In this document: in pieces, positions 31,611 through 46,800 of the stretch
Layout: the number at the start of each line of letters is the position of its first letter
Numbering within the stretch: position 1 is the stretch's first letter
Source of the DNA: Flectonema sp. DT1601
Lineage: Eukaryota; Euglenozoa; Diplonemea; Diplonemida; Diplonemidae
Length of the DNA: 64,000 bases
Direction: 5' to 3'
NCBI GenBank assembly: GCA_964019425.1
Contig: OZ025825.1
Coordinates: forward strand, 124,001 to 188,000
Position numbers and translations under genes: made by a program
The notes under the pieces: model-generated
What the model saw: the letters and a program-made list of their open reading frames with translations, nothing else
Told to the model about the DNA's origin: nothing
Databases searched by the model: none

Positions 31611-32826
31611 CTACAGAGCAGATATAATTGCCTTGGTGAGTTCCTGACGGGATGCAGTACCACCGAAATCACGCATTTTAACATCACCGTCTTTGATAAT
31701 ACGAGCAATGGCGTTATTAATTGCTTCGGCTTTGTCACTTTCACCCAAATCGGTAAGCATGAGTGTTGCTGTTCTGAGCATGGCAATAGGATTGGCGTTT
31801 CCAGTACCTGTGTAACCAGGTGCTGAACCATGAGATGGTTCGTAGATGCTGTAGTTATCACCAACGTTTGCTGATGGTGCGAACCCTAATCCTCCAGTCA
31901 TCTCTGCTGCAAGATCAGAAATGATATCACCGAACATATTCTCAGCTACTATAACTTCATATGCCTCTGGTTGCTTAAGCATAAACATACACTGAGCATC
32001 AATATTTGTTTCTTGAAGTTTAATACCAGGGTACTTCTCAGCTACTTCTCTAGCACACTTAATCATCAGACCTCCTGTTTCCCTTAATACGTTTGGTTTG
32101 TCTACTACAGTTACGCTGGACTTTCCATTTTCTTTGGCGTATTCAAAAGCATTTGTGATGATGTTGGTGCATCCCTGGCGAGTCATAATTCTGGTAGACA
32201 TTGCGATGTTGTCGAGTCCGAATTTCTCAAATTTCTTCATCTTTGGATGTGCCTCATCGAGAGCGTTGAAGACACTCTGTGGTAGCGGGTGGAACTCAAC
32301 ACCTCCGTACATTCCTTCAGTGTTCTCACGAAATACAGCCCAGTCAATGTTATCTTTGTAGTTGCGAGAGTTTCCTGTGTTGTGTTTCTTATAACTGTAA
32401 AACTAACTTTGATAACAGGTTTACAGTTCGTGACAACTACATACCTGGGATTGCCTTGCACGGTCTAAAGTTAGTGTGAAGATTTAACTCTTGTCTCATT
32501 CTAACAATTGGAGAAGTATACTTGATACCCTTTCCCTGTAGAGCTGGTGAAAGCTCTTTGGCAGCTTCAAAAGCAGGTTTGCTGGTGATGGCAGCGAACA
32601 GAGCAGCGTCTGTCTTCTCCTTTGAGAGGATCTCTAAGGTTCTTTTTGGGAGAGCATCACCTTCCTCGATCCAATATTTCCAACCAATATCACCCCAGGT
32701 GTACTCCGCTTTAAATCCAGTCGCCTCAAGTACTTCCATACAGTTTTCTGTGACTTCTGGTCCAATTCCATCACCAGGTAGGATTGCTATCCTGTGAATG
32801 CCTCTTCTTAGGGTACGAGCTAACAT
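31611..32826 (-). CDS. mitochondrial NAD-type isocitrate dehydrogenase (2 exons)
   Basis: Exon 1 is 32826-32445, exon 2 is 32374-31611, with a 70-base GT-AG intron (GTATGT ... ACACAG) that keeps the frame through a split Gly codon. The product is 381 residues, close to the usual IDH3 subunit length. It oxidises isocitrate to 2-oxoglutarate in the citric acid cycle. Motifs: ILPGDGIGPEV (14-24), the substrate loop SPIVRMRQELNL near 104-115, ENTEGMYGG just after the junction, FGDIISDLAAEMTGGLG (metal site Asp residues), and the cofactor loop HGSAPGYTGTGNANP. The short basic start MLARTLRRG is consistent with a mitochondrial presequence. The subunit appears catalytic because metal and substrate residues are kept. 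The family also includes isopropylmalate dehydrogenase, but the overall pattern favours IDH. Confidence 0.92.
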
Positions 32827-33124
32827 TTTACCTTCGTTGATGTCTTAAGAAAGTAAAGTTATAAAACAGAAGACGACTATTACTTCCGTCAACACATTAA
32901 CTATCAAGAGTGAACCTGTTATAATGAAAAAACCATACTACACAAGAGGTTACATCAACATTACTGTGAACAGGGATCGGTAGGGTGGTGTTGTTCGATA
33001 ACTGGGGGAGTGACTGGAAATTGGGATTGTTTCTTTATTTTATTATTGTTTTGTGTTTTTTTTTTTTTTTCTTCATTTTTGTTCATAAAACTTGTCGTTC
33101 GATATTACACGAGTGTACGTTTAA

Positions 33125-33467
33125 TTAAGACAACAGTAGATTCTCCACACACAATAACCCAAATTTATTGGTTGGCTGTGTCGCTAACATCACTGTTCCC
33201 CTTGAACCTGACATTAGGAACTATTCTTTAATTTAATTTGGAAATTTTTTTTTTTTTTTTTTTTCCGGTTTAGGTTTCCGTTGCTTAGTTTGATTGGTAC
33301 CAGGAAACCCACACCTACACGAGGAACAGGGCCTAGATTTCCCGACTCTTAATAAGGTTAATGACCTCACCTTCATCGTATATCACGATTGCTAGAAGGC
33401 AGCGATCCATACCAATTTTCACTAATAAATATTTTAAAGCGTTCGGTGGAGCTGTGATTTCGTTCAT
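33125..33467 (-). CDS. proposed small two-exon gene, 59 aa
   Basis: Exon 1 (33467-33371) opens MNEITAPPNALKYLL and ends GATGAAG followed by GTGAGG. Exon 2 (33207-33125) follows TGTCAG, reads SRGTVMLATQP and then NKFGLLCVENLLLS, and ends in TAA. The 163-base intron leaves the frame intact. Exon 1 alone would run on for another 11 codons to a stop, so an unspliced 44-residue product is the alternative. Composition is ordinary and free of homopolymers, unlike the flanks. I recognise no family. It continues the minus-strand cluster upstream of IDH. No transcript evidence is available, so this remains a proposal. Confidence 0.4.
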
Positions 33468-36400
33468 AAGTTAAGTGATTAAACCGTACACGACATTTTG
33501 CTACATGGAATGCACAGTTTTTGGGAAGGTAGATTTTTTTTTTTCAAGAAAAAAAAAAAAAAAAAAAAAAAAAAAAGAAATTCTTAACTAACTGAAATAG
33601 GGGAGGGGAGCGACAAGAATGAAAAATTGCTATTTATTTTGAAAGCCAAAAAGGACACAATTAAGATGCATCAAGAAGCGAAGATTTTTCGGTTTGGAGG
33701 ACCTGTTGAAATCTTTTTAAACACTTTGGTGGCTATTTCCGACGATTTTTTTTTTTTTTTTTTTTTTTTTGGTTGGTTGTAAAATTAATTCGCGAAATAT
33801 CCATCACAGTCGTATCCAGAGATGTCTGTTTTTTTAACACACAAACCTCACTGAAAAGTTATTAGACCTGAGATTGAAAATATCCATAACAAATAAAAAA
33901 GTGACCCCAAGAGAAGCTAAACACCTCAACAGAGATGAATACCTTGGCTGACCACTTTTTTTTTTTTTTTTTTTAAAAACCCCCTTGGGTAGTTATGGTT
34001 GTAATATTTTTTTTTTTTATTTATAAATAAATTTTAAAAATACTTTTCATCAAAAGTTTTTAGCGTACCTTAACCGAAAAAAAAAAGGTTGTACGCTATA
34101 TTATTAAAAAATTTATAAATAATTGTAAATATGAAAAAAACAAAAAAGTGTCTTGTGTTTTTTTTAAAGTGTTGAAGAGCGACAACAACTACCACAGAAG
34201 ACATAAGGTGACACATAGCAATAACGATGTTTTATTTGAAGTCATGAAAGTTGACTTCCAAGGAAGCGATAAACTTCCAAGAGATTTCATGTAAGGGGCC
34301 AGGTTAGTAATAAGTAAAATTTCTTCTCAACGGTTCATTCGTACAATAATGTTCATGTACGAACACAAAAACCTGGGAAAATTCTTGTCATTTTTGTGAA
34401 AAGGAAAAAAAATTAAATGGAATGCGGGGGAAAACGTAGCAGGTGGTGTAATTAATTACTAATGCAAATACAGATAGAGGGAACACACATATTCGTTTTT
34501 TTTTTGTGAGACTCAAATTGTTGTAGATTGATACACTCGAAAGCTCAAATGCCATTTGAGACTTAATTTTTTTTTATGCCCTCTCACTATAAACTTAACT
34601 ATCTGAAATAGTCGTTTTTTTTTTTTTCAACTCGACACTAAAATCCCTTCTCCCCACTAAGACCGTGAGGGAGGTTAATTCTATGCTGGTCGCCAAATAT
34701 GTGTCCCTCTCCTTCCTTTTTTTTTCTTCTTTTTTAAAATTTTTCAATGATTTTTTTTTTTTTTAATTATAATAATTACAAAAAACAGCAAAGCCTATGG
34801 CTTTTGCATATGGTTCTCTAGTATAGAATGAGAAAAACAAAATTTCAAACAACAACCTTTCAATAAGAGAATAATAATTAGCTTGAGCAAGATTTTTTTT
34901 TTTTTTTTTTCTTTTTGAAGTGGATAGAATAATTAAGCCTTTTTTTTTTTTTTTTTTTTATTATCGTGGGTTCTTCATTCACTACCCACATAAGTAAAAA
35001 AAAAGGGATTAAAAAAAATTCCAATTAGAGCGGAGATTGATATGGCTTGCTATAATAAAGCCTGTTAGATTTTATTTTAGAAAAGTAGAGTGAAAAAAAA
35101 ACATATTGAAGACAAAACTTGTCGTAAAATAAATATCTGTCCCGTGGAGACGAATCAACTAACGAATATCGATGACAATAATAAGATAAACGCGTATATA
35201 GACTTAGAGTAGTATTGGTGGTAACAAGCAATATGTAGCTTGTGTTTACCCAACGAGAGGGCTTTAGAATTGTTTACCAACGGCAACAGAAAATACAGAC
35301 AAAGATAGGCTTTTTTTTGTAGACATTATTAGTGTCAATTCATGTAACAAACGAAAAATCAAACCGCAGTTACGAAAAAAAAAAAAAAAGAAATACGGCA
35401 ATATGACTCTTCTTATAATAATAAGAAGAGAGTCAAGAACTCTCTAAAGTATTAGATTAGATGTTTTTTTTTTTTTTTTTTTTTACTTTTTTGCTTTTTT
35501 GAAAAAACAAAACAAACAAAAAAAAAAAAGTCACTTCGCTATTTCTATTTTCTTCGCAACTGTTTCGATTCGACTCCGAATGTCAATGAGTCGATTTGTT
35601 GTTTTTTTTTTTTTTTTTTTTTTTTCTTTTTTTGAAGTAGGCCATATCAGTAACCATTATTCTAACTTTAGAAAGTTGTTGGTAACGAAGACTTGCTCAG
35701 TAACAAAATGATGAAATGTAGAACTGCTTGTAAACAGTTGAGACTCGCACGGGTTTTTTTTTTTTTGATTCTTTTTTCTGATTCAACTTATGTTGATATC
35801 AACAGAGAAAAGAAAGAAAAAAAAAAGTCAAGAAATAGAAAAATAAAATAACTTTTTTAACAACAAACAAAAAAAAAAAAAAAAAAAAAAAAAGTAGCAA
35901 AAAGATAATTGAGGTCTCTGGAAGGAATCTGCACAAATATGTATCAATGTGCCTAGCCAAGCCAGCTGCCAGAAATCTCAATATCTCTGCCAGTCATGCA
36001 CAGTCGTGCTAACTTTCCCAGTAGAAGCAAGCACTTGAAGTAGTTATTAATATGTTATTTGACGCATTGCTTTAAATACGATGAAACACATTATTTTTTC
36101 GCACAACAAGTTTTTTTTTTTTTTTTTTTAATTATTACTAACTCATTCCCAGTATTCGTACTTTGCTTTTCCCAATTGAAAATGGGGAAACAAGCACCAC
36201 CTGGCTTGAACAGATATATTAAAAAAAAAAAAAGCAAGTATTTTTTTATTTTTTTTTTCCAGAGGATGAAGAAATAAGAACTTCAACTCTCTTTTGCAAG
36301 CAAGCGGCGGTGTGCAAAACGCCTCAATGGTGGGTGCAAAATGCAGTGAGTTGGTAACAAGTATTGAAAACCAGCTACTTCCCCTTGTTGGATTCATCTT

Positions 36401-37158
36401 GTTCCCTAGCGTTGCTTTTCAATCACAAAAACAAATAATAAACGATGGCATGTACTGAAATATTCATCATTGACACCATAATATGATATGAAAAAAAGTG
36501 GGAAGCACACTCCTAGCTGTGGCACAAAAAGGCACTTTTACAGTACACAAGACGTAGAGAATCTGTACAAATATATATTACATAGCCTAATTAACTTTAT
36601 CTCAGATTATTTCTTTAATAAAGCGGCTAGCTTAGTTAAGAATTAATTCGCATAAAACAGATGATACATTTTCTCTTTAAAAATGGTGCCAGAGAGAATT
36701 CTTAATAATTGCTGGCTTCGTAGGGAGTGATAACGGTTGCTTCTGGTGTTGTATTTGACGTTCCTGAAAAGATAAAATAAAAAAAACAGAAAAAAAAGAA
36801 AAAAAAAAACAGCGCCAATCTGTATTGACGTCTGAACAAAAAATTCTATTTCTTGGGCAAAAAAAAAATGTAATCATAAGAACAAGGTGTTAAGACTGAC
36901 AGAAGGCTCAGGGCGTACCCCTTGTTACCTTTCCAAGCTGGTGATACCTGCAGACACAAATACCACAACAGTAAAAGATTTCTCATCTCTTCTGCCAGAA
37001 CGAATAAAATAAACAAACATAAAACTCTATAAAAACAATAAATAAAAAGAGTAACATACAAAGGACTCTTCCATGCTAGTAATTACCACATGAATCGAAT
37101 AATTATCTAATAATGTGTGCCGCGAAAAAAAAAACTAAAAACATGCAACACAAAAAAA

Positions 37159-37192
<34 letters not shown>

Positions 37193-40100
37193 TTTTTATA
37201 AAAGTGTACTGATTCAGGGATTTAACAAAAGTAAATATCAAAAAAAAAAAAAAAAAAAAAAAAAAAATGTAACACAGTTCCCCCCGACCTGTAGTTTTTC
37301 ATCTACCAAAGCAACCAAAGAAAAACAACACTATTTTGGCTTAGTTTTTGTTTATCAGTTCAAGTCAAGGAAATCAAAAATATATAAATTGACAACCAGG
37401 GCGCATGCTGAATGCACAAAGATAGACGTATTCGGTGTCTTGTGTTTTGTTTTCTGTAGAGGTTTGAAGAGACCTAACTCGTCGGTGCAACCATTGCTTC
37501 AGCACAAGCATCTTTTAATCTGCTAGGCGCAGCTAATAAAAAAAAGGATTAAAATGAGGATTAGAAAAAAAGATACGAAATTAGTTTAGCCATATAATCA
37601 ATGATGTAATAAAAAGAAAATGATTCGATAAAAATGGTGATTGCCCAATTGAATGCTTCACTGGGGGGTTACAGAAGTTCATTTCTTGTTTTAAGATTTT
37701 ATTTTTAATTTTTCATTTAATCTCTTTCTTCACTTTTTTTTTTTCCCTCTCCCACGTTTAATCGGTTGCTTTTTTTTTTTTTTTTTTTATTATTCACAAA
37801 GCACAACCGCCGAGCAACAACTCGTGATCTTCGCCTTGGGTTAGAAACCCCCAAAGAGGTCAAGTTGATCACTCAAAGAAAATGAGTATTGTTGATTGCC
37901 GCGACAACAACGATGCATTGCATTGTGACACAGTTACTGGTGGTGCACTCTTAACTAAAAGAAAAGACTTCAGAAAAGGTCAACTGGTTCTTAAATTACA
38001 TTTAATATGCCAGTAAAGCGGAGAGCCGACAACTAAGTGTGTTTTATTATTTTATTTATTCGTTTCTTTTTTTTCACACCATAGTGAGTTTCTTACTGGT
38101 TGTAAGTGACTCTCACTGGAAAGGACAGCAAAGACACGGGTAACGATAAAATTGCTTTGGTTGTGTTGTTAGTAACATATTTTTTTTTGTAAATAACATT
38201 TGTGGAGGTTTTCCGTTTGAAAACAATCAGATCAAAAAAAAAGAAAGAAAAAAAGAATCTTTTTTTTTTTTGTCGCAGCGATGAAATAGACAGCAGTCGC
38301 ACTCTACGTGATTTTCCTGCCTCATTCATACAAATCACAAAAGAAACGACCTCGCATGAAGAGCAATAATCAGTTGCCTAAAATGCGTTGGTTGTGCGCC
38401 ACAGTTCCTTCCACACGGTTGGAAAACAAACGAGGCAAATTTAATGAAGTTTGCAGCGCGTTGAAAGTAAAAGCAAAGAGACAAACCTGAGGCGTGCTAT
38501 CTTTATACATATTGCGTGCCTCAGATGTTCCACTAAAAAATAAAGTGGTACTTGTTGATTGTTTATTTTTTTTGCAGGGAATAAGCTTTTTTTTTTTTTT
38601 TTTTCTTTTTTTCTGAGAAAAACATTCAGCCGATGTAGTGATAAAGAAATTTTTGTGCAAAATACAGCTGTGACTATGTTCTTCGTTCAATGTTACGTAA
38701 ATATACCAGGATTTTTAATCGTCCCTTACCTTCTATTCTAGTAGGCGGGATGTAGCTTTTCCTTTTTTTTTTTTTTAATTTCACGCACTTCACGAAGGTA
38801 CTTAACAGATTCAATTTTTTTGTTCTTTTTTATTTATTTTTTATCTTTTCACATCCAAAAGGAGAAATTATAAAGCAATCATAATAATAAAGATAGCATT
38901 GCTTCACATATTTACTCTCATAAAGAAATCCAACTCAACTTGATGATAATTGCGGTAAAGAAATATTGGAGGGGGGGGAGAGTAAAAAAAGTATTAGTAA
39001 TTCATTATTTAAGGAAGTCGATGCAGAATATTACTCGGTTGGACAACAATGTAAAGCACGCACTCAACCGTAACAAAGGTTGATATTACATTATAGTGAT
39101 AGTTACATGCATAAATTTCGGGACTGGGAAAGACTGCTGATTGATTGGGAGAGACACTCAACGATCACATACGATATCTGTATATATCTTAGACACACAA
39201 GAGAAAAAAAAAATTAAAAAAAAAAAAAAAGATTTAAGAGAGACAATAGGAGACTCATAAAGGAATAAAAAATAAACTATTTATTCAAATTATTTTATAA
39301 TTGAAATCGGGGAAGTCAACCTTCAAGAGTGTCATCATAAGCGTTCATTGACTGCCATCACCTGAGGTACATAAGACTCCCGAGATCCGCAAGACAGGCG
39401 GATGAGCTACAAAGGCTTAATAAAAACCAAAGTAGAAAAAATAGACGAAAAAAAAATAGAGAAACATACATCTTGCATAAAGCAAGGCGAGAGAGGAGAA
39501 GTGTCGTGGCGAACGTTTATGCAAAGGGAACAGAGAGCAACAAAAAAAGAGAAAAAAAAATATTTGAAAAAGGAGATGAAACACAACAGGAGAGAAAAAA
39601 ATGACATGCCGACGACGGATGCTACCTACGCTGCTCTTTTATTATCGTTTTCCCTTTTTCCCCAACTCGAGCAAGGAAATCGATTCGACTAACAGCAGCG
39701 GAACAAAATCTCGCTTTACTATTTGATGGCAAACATGAAAACAAAAAAGGAACCAGTGCCGAACAGGCACTCGTTCACATCAATATGATGAAAATGACTC
39801 AGAAGACAGAATACTCAAATAAGTTGCAAATAAAAGCGCATACAACTAAAGCAAGACGGACACAGAAATCGGAAATAGCGCAAGGACAGTAAATAGGGTC
39901 ATTTCAGTAAAAGCTTTACGTACAACATACAGAAGAAAGAAGGCAACGAAAAGTACGTTTCCCGGAAATGAACACGAGTGCTTCATTTCGCTATGCATTT
40001 TGACTACACGCCTTTACTGACCTTGACAATACCAAAAAGACTTTTGTTTTTTAACAATGAAAGGAGCGGGAATAAAAACAGCAATAACATGCTATGTAAT

Positions 40101-43100
40101 TAGTTAGTAAATGAAGGGTTTCTTTTTCGCTGGACTTGGTAACTGGGATGAAAAAAAAACATCAATCTTCCCAACAAAACAAACAAATCTCTCACCACTA
40201 CTAACCACACTTCTCAATAAACAATAACTAATAAAGTATTGAATAGTGAAAAAAGGAATATTACGTGTGAATTTGATTATAGCGTGTGAACTACTAAAAC
40301 CAAAAAAAAAAAAAAAAAAAAAAGTGATTAAAGACCTGATTACGGTACGATTAGTCTGATTAAACCCAGCACCATTTGCCAACTTTAAAAAAAATAAAAT
40401 AAAAAAAAATACCGTTTCGATGCCTTGATGATGATTTATGATGTGGCATGGTATTTTAAAACAGAGTCGTGAAAAATTATAAGGATATAAACCACGCGGT
40501 GCACACATTACGAAATGCAAACAAACTACAGACTTGAAAGAGGTAGTGCGTAGTAGGGTTGCAAAGAGGAAACTAAAAGAATTTAAAAAAAAAAAAAATT
40601 ATTTTATTTATTTATCCTAAGTCAGAGGAAAAGTCAAACTTCTGAAAAGAAAAAAGCTTATAAAAAAAAGCTCATGGACAAAAGTAATAAAAAGACCCCC
40701 CGTCACGATAATACATAATAATGATAAAAAATATAAAGAAGAATTATTATTATTTTTTTTTTTTTTTTGATACGATTTTAGAAAGGAATAAATCGTCTTT
40801 TGGAACGGAGAATGCCTTAGGACCGACTGACCCGTCCAACTGCTGTTGACACGGAAACCTTCGACCGTGATACAATAACATAAATCATAAAAGAACTCTG
40901 CTAGTGCCCCCACCGAAATCTCATCAGGTATGAAAAGTAGCCGAACTCTTTTTATTTTTTATTTTTATTTTTAAATAAACAAGAGAGTTTTTCTTTTTTT
41001 TTTTTTGAAACGAGAAATGAAAAATAAACAATAAGAAAAGGAATTATTACATATAGTACCACTTGATTAGTTTTATTTATAAATATAAAAAAAACCATCA
41101 AAAAAAAGAAATAGTGATAAAGGGGAAAACTACATAATAACCAATTTCTTTGTTCGCAGCTTCAATTTCTCGACTCTCAAAAAAAAAAAAAAAAAAATGA
41201 AAAACATTAGATTCTGAGTTGGTTAACACAAATAGACTGAATTACTGAAGATACACAAGATGAAAATTCCTTTTTTTTTTTTTCAAATCATTGCGCTGGT
41301 TGACAGACTGACATCATAACCAACCCCTCGTTTGCAACACAGAAATATATCTTTTTTTGTGACTAACTTATCAGAAGAAAGAAACGAATTCCTCAGGAGT
41401 TATCTAAATCTGCTCAGCAATCCCAACCACAAGATGAAAATATTTTTTTCAAATCATTGCAGAGGAACAACTGATCAGCTAAAATGAACTTACTAGCGAC
41501 ATCGAAATATGGGAAAGACAAGTACTTGATATATAAATACGTTTTTTTTTTTTATTTTTTTTTAAAAATAAAATTCCCAAAAGAAACCCACAGACGTCGT
41601 GAAGTACGTCACCTTTTCACTTACATAAAACTAACAATAATGCAAGTGAGAAAGGCCAAATATTAAAAAGTAAACTTAAAACAGTATGCTGAATGAAGGA
41701 AGAGGAAACAAAATACAACTAAAAAAGAAAAAGAAGAAAAAAAAAGGTCTTCTGAGGTACATATCATCATTGAGTAAAAAAAAAAAGAAAGAAGAGGGGG
41801 GAAAAATAAGCATCGATATTAACTATCTATTGGAAAATATTTTTCTTCTTCAAATCGTCTTCAGGAACTTTGCTTGTAAGGTAAGCCAACGGTATAGGAG
41901 AGAACAAAGGATCAAAGCTAAATATCCACCATCTTAGTTTTTTGAATTGTAGTTGTTAATAGTACATGATTGATAAAGCAGGAAAGAATAAAAAAAATGA
42001 CTATTTTGGAAAGTTCAAAAACAAAGTTGCTGCTTGCACAGATTGTTTGAATTTACAGATAAGACTCAAGCATTTCCAACTGGACTTAACTGTTAGGAAA
42101 AAACACCAATCCCCGAACAAACAAGGACTGTAATCAGAAAGTAAATTCTTTTTTTTATTTTTTATTATTCTGTCAATTGATTGTCAAGGTTCACAAAACA
42201 CCGATTCGAATGGTCACCAAAAAACACTAAACCAAGAAATAAACTTTTTAAAAAAAGGTCGGTTGTGTTTTTTTTTTTTTTGCTTGTGTTTTTTTTTCCT
42301 TCTATTGCTTGTTTACAAAGTGACGATCACCAGCCACTATAATGGCTTTTTTTTATGTAACTTCAAGACTAACCAATCTCACAAAGCTGATTGCGAGAAT
42401 TTAGAAAAAAATCAATATTCGGATATCAACCGACTAGTCAAGGCTATAAGGGTTTAAAGACTTCACCAGAATTAGTAGCAAAGTAAGAATGACAATTCCT
42501 GAGAACTGCCTATAGTACGAATTCCTTTTTTTTTTTTTTTTTTATTCAATAAAGTCTTAACCAAAACCCCTTCACACAGGATTGCTAAGTAGATTCAGTT
42601 TGCTTGTTTAAGACGCCAGGGTTAAAGTCAAATAGCAGGACCATAATATACTGACGCAGCATTTTTTTTTTTTTTTTTTGCGACCTGTGACTCAAGCGAC
42701 CACATCTGCATCTTATTGAAGTATTGATTGAGAAACAAGGCAAAAGCAATCCACCTCGATGCCTACGAGAGAAAACTAACTACCCGTGATTGATTGACGC
42801 TCTGTGTTGAGAGCATGGGGGATAACGATAAAAAGAAAAGTACGAATAGTTGATACGGAAACCTCTGATCTTGCAAAACGAATGAAGAAGAAAAAACTAA
42901 ACGCTCGCCACGAGCGGTGTGAAGGAAAAAATACGGAGAGAGGAAAAGTTTTTTAGAGAGAGAGAGAAATTAGGGGAATATATAAATTTTTTTTTTTTTT
43001 TTTTAAAAATAAAAATTCGAGATGGAAAAAAAAGGACCGAGGAGGGAAAAAAAAGACAGGGAAAAGCCTCAATTTAAGATATAAGCTAAACTGATATGTG

Positions 43101-43787
43101 CATCAACGCTAACTCTATTCGAAAATAAAGCAAACACTGACCGGAGAGATAACTAGAAGATAATGTGTGCACGGAATAGCTACCTTTTATTAAGCATTTC
43201 TAATACAACTTAACTAAGCATTAAAACATTGTTTATTTACCTTAGTTCATCTACTGCCTTTTTTTTTTTTTTTTTTTTTTCATCCTCCTCCCTTGCCTTT
43301 CTTCCACCCGCTGTCGCAAGGGATAGAGAAGGAGATCTTTAACGATAAAAATAAAAAGAAAACATTTCAGACATAAACAAGGAGAATATCAAAGTGAAGA
43401 GATAATGAAAAAAAAGAGGGCCGTTTTTTTTTCATCTCTCTTCACTTTCTTTTTTTTTTTTTTTTTTTTTTTTGAAAACGTAACAAGAAAAGAGCCTTCT
43501 AGACAAGGCAATCTATCGGAAAGCAACACTGAGCCTCCATAGAGAGATGCTACCAAGCAGATATTTGTACCAAAGCAACAGCCTCGTCGGGCTGGAAATA
43601 CTGCTGAAAGGTTAATATAACCCACAGATATCAGGGCTGACTGCAAAACCAATTGCTGTTAGGGAGAGGGGAAAAAAAAAACGAAAACGAAAAAAAAAGT
43701 ATAACGTACCCCTAGTGGGGGAGTTTCAAGAGACTTTTTTTTTAATTTTTTTTTATATGGTCCCCTCTCTGTCTAGTGGACTGAGAG

Positions 43788-43825
<38 letters not shown>

Positions 43826-46800
43826 AAAAAAAGAAAAAAGCTAACTTTTTTTTTTTTTTTGATAATTTTACCACTTCATCGCTGCTAAACAATACAGCTC
43901 TAGCGTGTTAATACGTACGGTTCTTTGGGTTGTGAGTTTTGGGTGATCAATTGGCTCTTTTTTTTTTTTTTTTTTCTATTCTATAATTCGCCTACATTCT
44001 TCAAAAAAAAAAACGTACTCATATTCAGCAAATGAGGGAGGGGAGATTGGGAATTGATTTTTTTTTTTTTTTTTTTTTTTTTTCGTTTCCGAAATTTGTC
44101 GCCTGGCCGAGATCTCACTCGTCAAAGTATATACTCGTTGGTACTGTGAGTTGAACAACAGAACAAAACTACAGTTTGAATGCTTCAAAGTTTGAGTTAA
44201 GCAGTTCACTCACCTTACCAAGAGAGAATGTTGTGCGCGTTGTGATCTCATTTCCCTCCAAAGTGATCCTTCTCAGTTTGATCAGAACGCCACTTAGGAA
44301 GGATTCGCAATGAAAACATCACAATCATCCTCACTGAAAGGTTAAGGGGGTTATTAAGAGTTGAAAACTATCATTTTACCGTCTTTAAATCCTTCCAAGT
44401 TAATAAACAGGTACTATCAAACCACATATATTCCTAATTCACAACCACTTCTCACGGTTTTTTATAAATAGGTTAAAAACTGGTGTGTTTTTCTTGTTTT
44501 CCATGACAATGTGATATTCCGATAGCAACAGTAAATTATGGATGAAGAGAGACTACGGCTGAAATAATAATAGGTTTTGGATTATGTTGATTTTTTATTG
44601 TTTTTTTTTTTTTTTCTTTGATCATTTTTTTTTTTTTTTTTGACTATAGCACATTCTGATGTGTCTTGTGAGAATATTAATCTCACTTAGCGTACAATAT
44701 CATTTACCTATACTTACCATCTAAGTGAAACCATAAACACTTCTAAAAGCATTTCTTTGTTAAGGGATGCCTAGTAATACTAGAATGCTACAATTAGTGA
44801 AAGCCACTTTTTTTTTTTTTTGGCACGAAGGTTTTTAGCTGCTACGAAAAAAATGACGAGGAAAAAAAAAAAATTAAATAAAACTAAACTAAACTACTGC
44901 GAGTATGAAATAACGGAATTTTTTTTTTTTTTTTTTTTTTCCACATAAATTATGATAGTAGGTTACTATCTATGTTTTGCTAAGATGGAAACAAACACGT
45001 CTAAAGCTTAAACAAATTGACGACAACAACGTGACGACACAGAATACTACTAACAACATGTGAATGTGAAGGGGGTATGTAGAAATGAAAAAAAAAGAAC
45101 AAGAAAGTGCGGTCACTTCCTTAGTAAAAAACGACAGGTTATACTGCGCTAATTACCGTCTTAATGACTGCTAATTTTATATCAGGTAGACAGTGGATTG
45201 GTCAGTCAAGAGACATGTTGGAGGCAAGCCATTGACTCACAAATCTTAGTTCTTTTTTTTTTCTTTTACAGGTGCAATTAATAGTTGCCTGATTTCTTAC
45301 AAAAAAACGAATCCTTTTTTTTTTTTTTTTTTTTTTAAATTTATTTATTTATTTATTTTTTTATTTTTTTCCTTCCAGATGCAGGTGCAACTTAAAGCAA
45401 AAGGATAGCCCGATTCGAATCGTTATATCTAACCAAGAGAGAAAGCTACACTCGACTGGTTGCTGAGAATAGAACAAGTTCTGGTTGATCAGAGTCAGTA
45501 ACAAAGTAAATATAAAAAAAAATAAAATAAAAATTTTAAAAACAAAGAAAGTTTTCGCTTGTGGTAAGTATCTGGCTGGAACCGGTTCTTGTCATTGTGT
45601 TGCGTTAAAACGAAAGCCATGATGTAGGAAAGGTATTAAATTACTGCTAACCAAGTACAGACGCGCAAACAATTATACGAAAACCGTCCAAAAAAAAAAC
45701 TAAAAACACGATTTTCTCAACTACAATTTTTTTTTCTTTTTTTTTTTAAAACGAAGGACGTTAAATGCGTAAGTGAGTAAAAAAAAAAAGTCATTTTTTT
45801 TTTCCTTCCAAAACAATACAAAAACATGAAACCTTAAAGCCATTCAAGCTTGACGCGTAAATCATAGCCAGTGATTTGTACCATGCAAGAGTACGCATTT
45901 TATTCTCTCCTCAGGAGCAGACTAGTCGCCTGAAGAAGCATATGATAGAATAACAATCAACTATAATTCAGCAAACAGCGAGACTTCTTCTTTCGAGAAG
46001 AAACCGTAGAAGGGTGGTACAAATCAAAAAACTTTAAATTTCATCACATACCCCAGGATACAAGAGAAATATCTCTGATCTCGTTAGCCACAGAGTGAAG
46101 AAAAAAAATGACAAAAAAAAAAAAAAAAAAAAAAAAAACATATAATATGCAAGTTCTTAAACTACGAAAAATTTTCTTCCGAATGTAGTTCAGCAAAAAA
46201 AAAAAAAAAAAAAAACATTAAAAAATTATAAAAGTTCTTAACAGTAGATATTATTTATTATTCTAATATGCAAGATTAATGACAACCAGAGGAAACAAAA
46301 CAAAAAGAGGTTTTGCATACGTTGCTGTCGATGTATGTTGTGCTACCGATCGTCAGAAACAGCCTACCACTCCTACAATCCCAACCAAAGGGTAATCTGC
46401 TTGAACACGATAACTACATTCTAGTTCATAAAGCTCTTGAAAAAAAGAAGAAGAAAAAAACTACCTAAGGACTCAATTTTTTTCACACTGCCAACATTCT
46501 TTCTCGATAGCAAGAAAAAAAGAATGAAAAACACGGCATGGAAAAAGTCATAGTGATGTCTTTTTTAAAGACAAAAAAAAAAAAAAAACAATTTTACGAG
46601 TTGTGAACACCCACTGTGTGAAAGTGAGCTTCCGCAAATTTTGTAAAAAAAGAAAGCAGTAACTTACAGTATACTGTGAGTACGTTATGAGGCTATATAT
46701 TAGCGGGGAGTTATTAAAAATAAGTAAATAAATAATTAATCAATCATAGTAGTTAGTGGTAACATAAAAATGGATATTTTTTTTTTTTTTTTTTTTTCCC

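Noticed and set aside
33667-33780. Plus-strand frame beginning MHQEAKIFRFGG
   Set aside because: The opposite strand is equally open, and the frame runs into a 25-base T tract; no splice partner found.
37113-37526. Plus-strand 137-codon frame
   Set aside because: It spans two homopolymer tracts of about 30 bases, and its ordinary part is as open on the other strand.
39402-39692. Plus-strand 96-codon Lys/Glu-rich frame
   Set aside because: Composition follows the A-rich local sequence; no splice or homology support.
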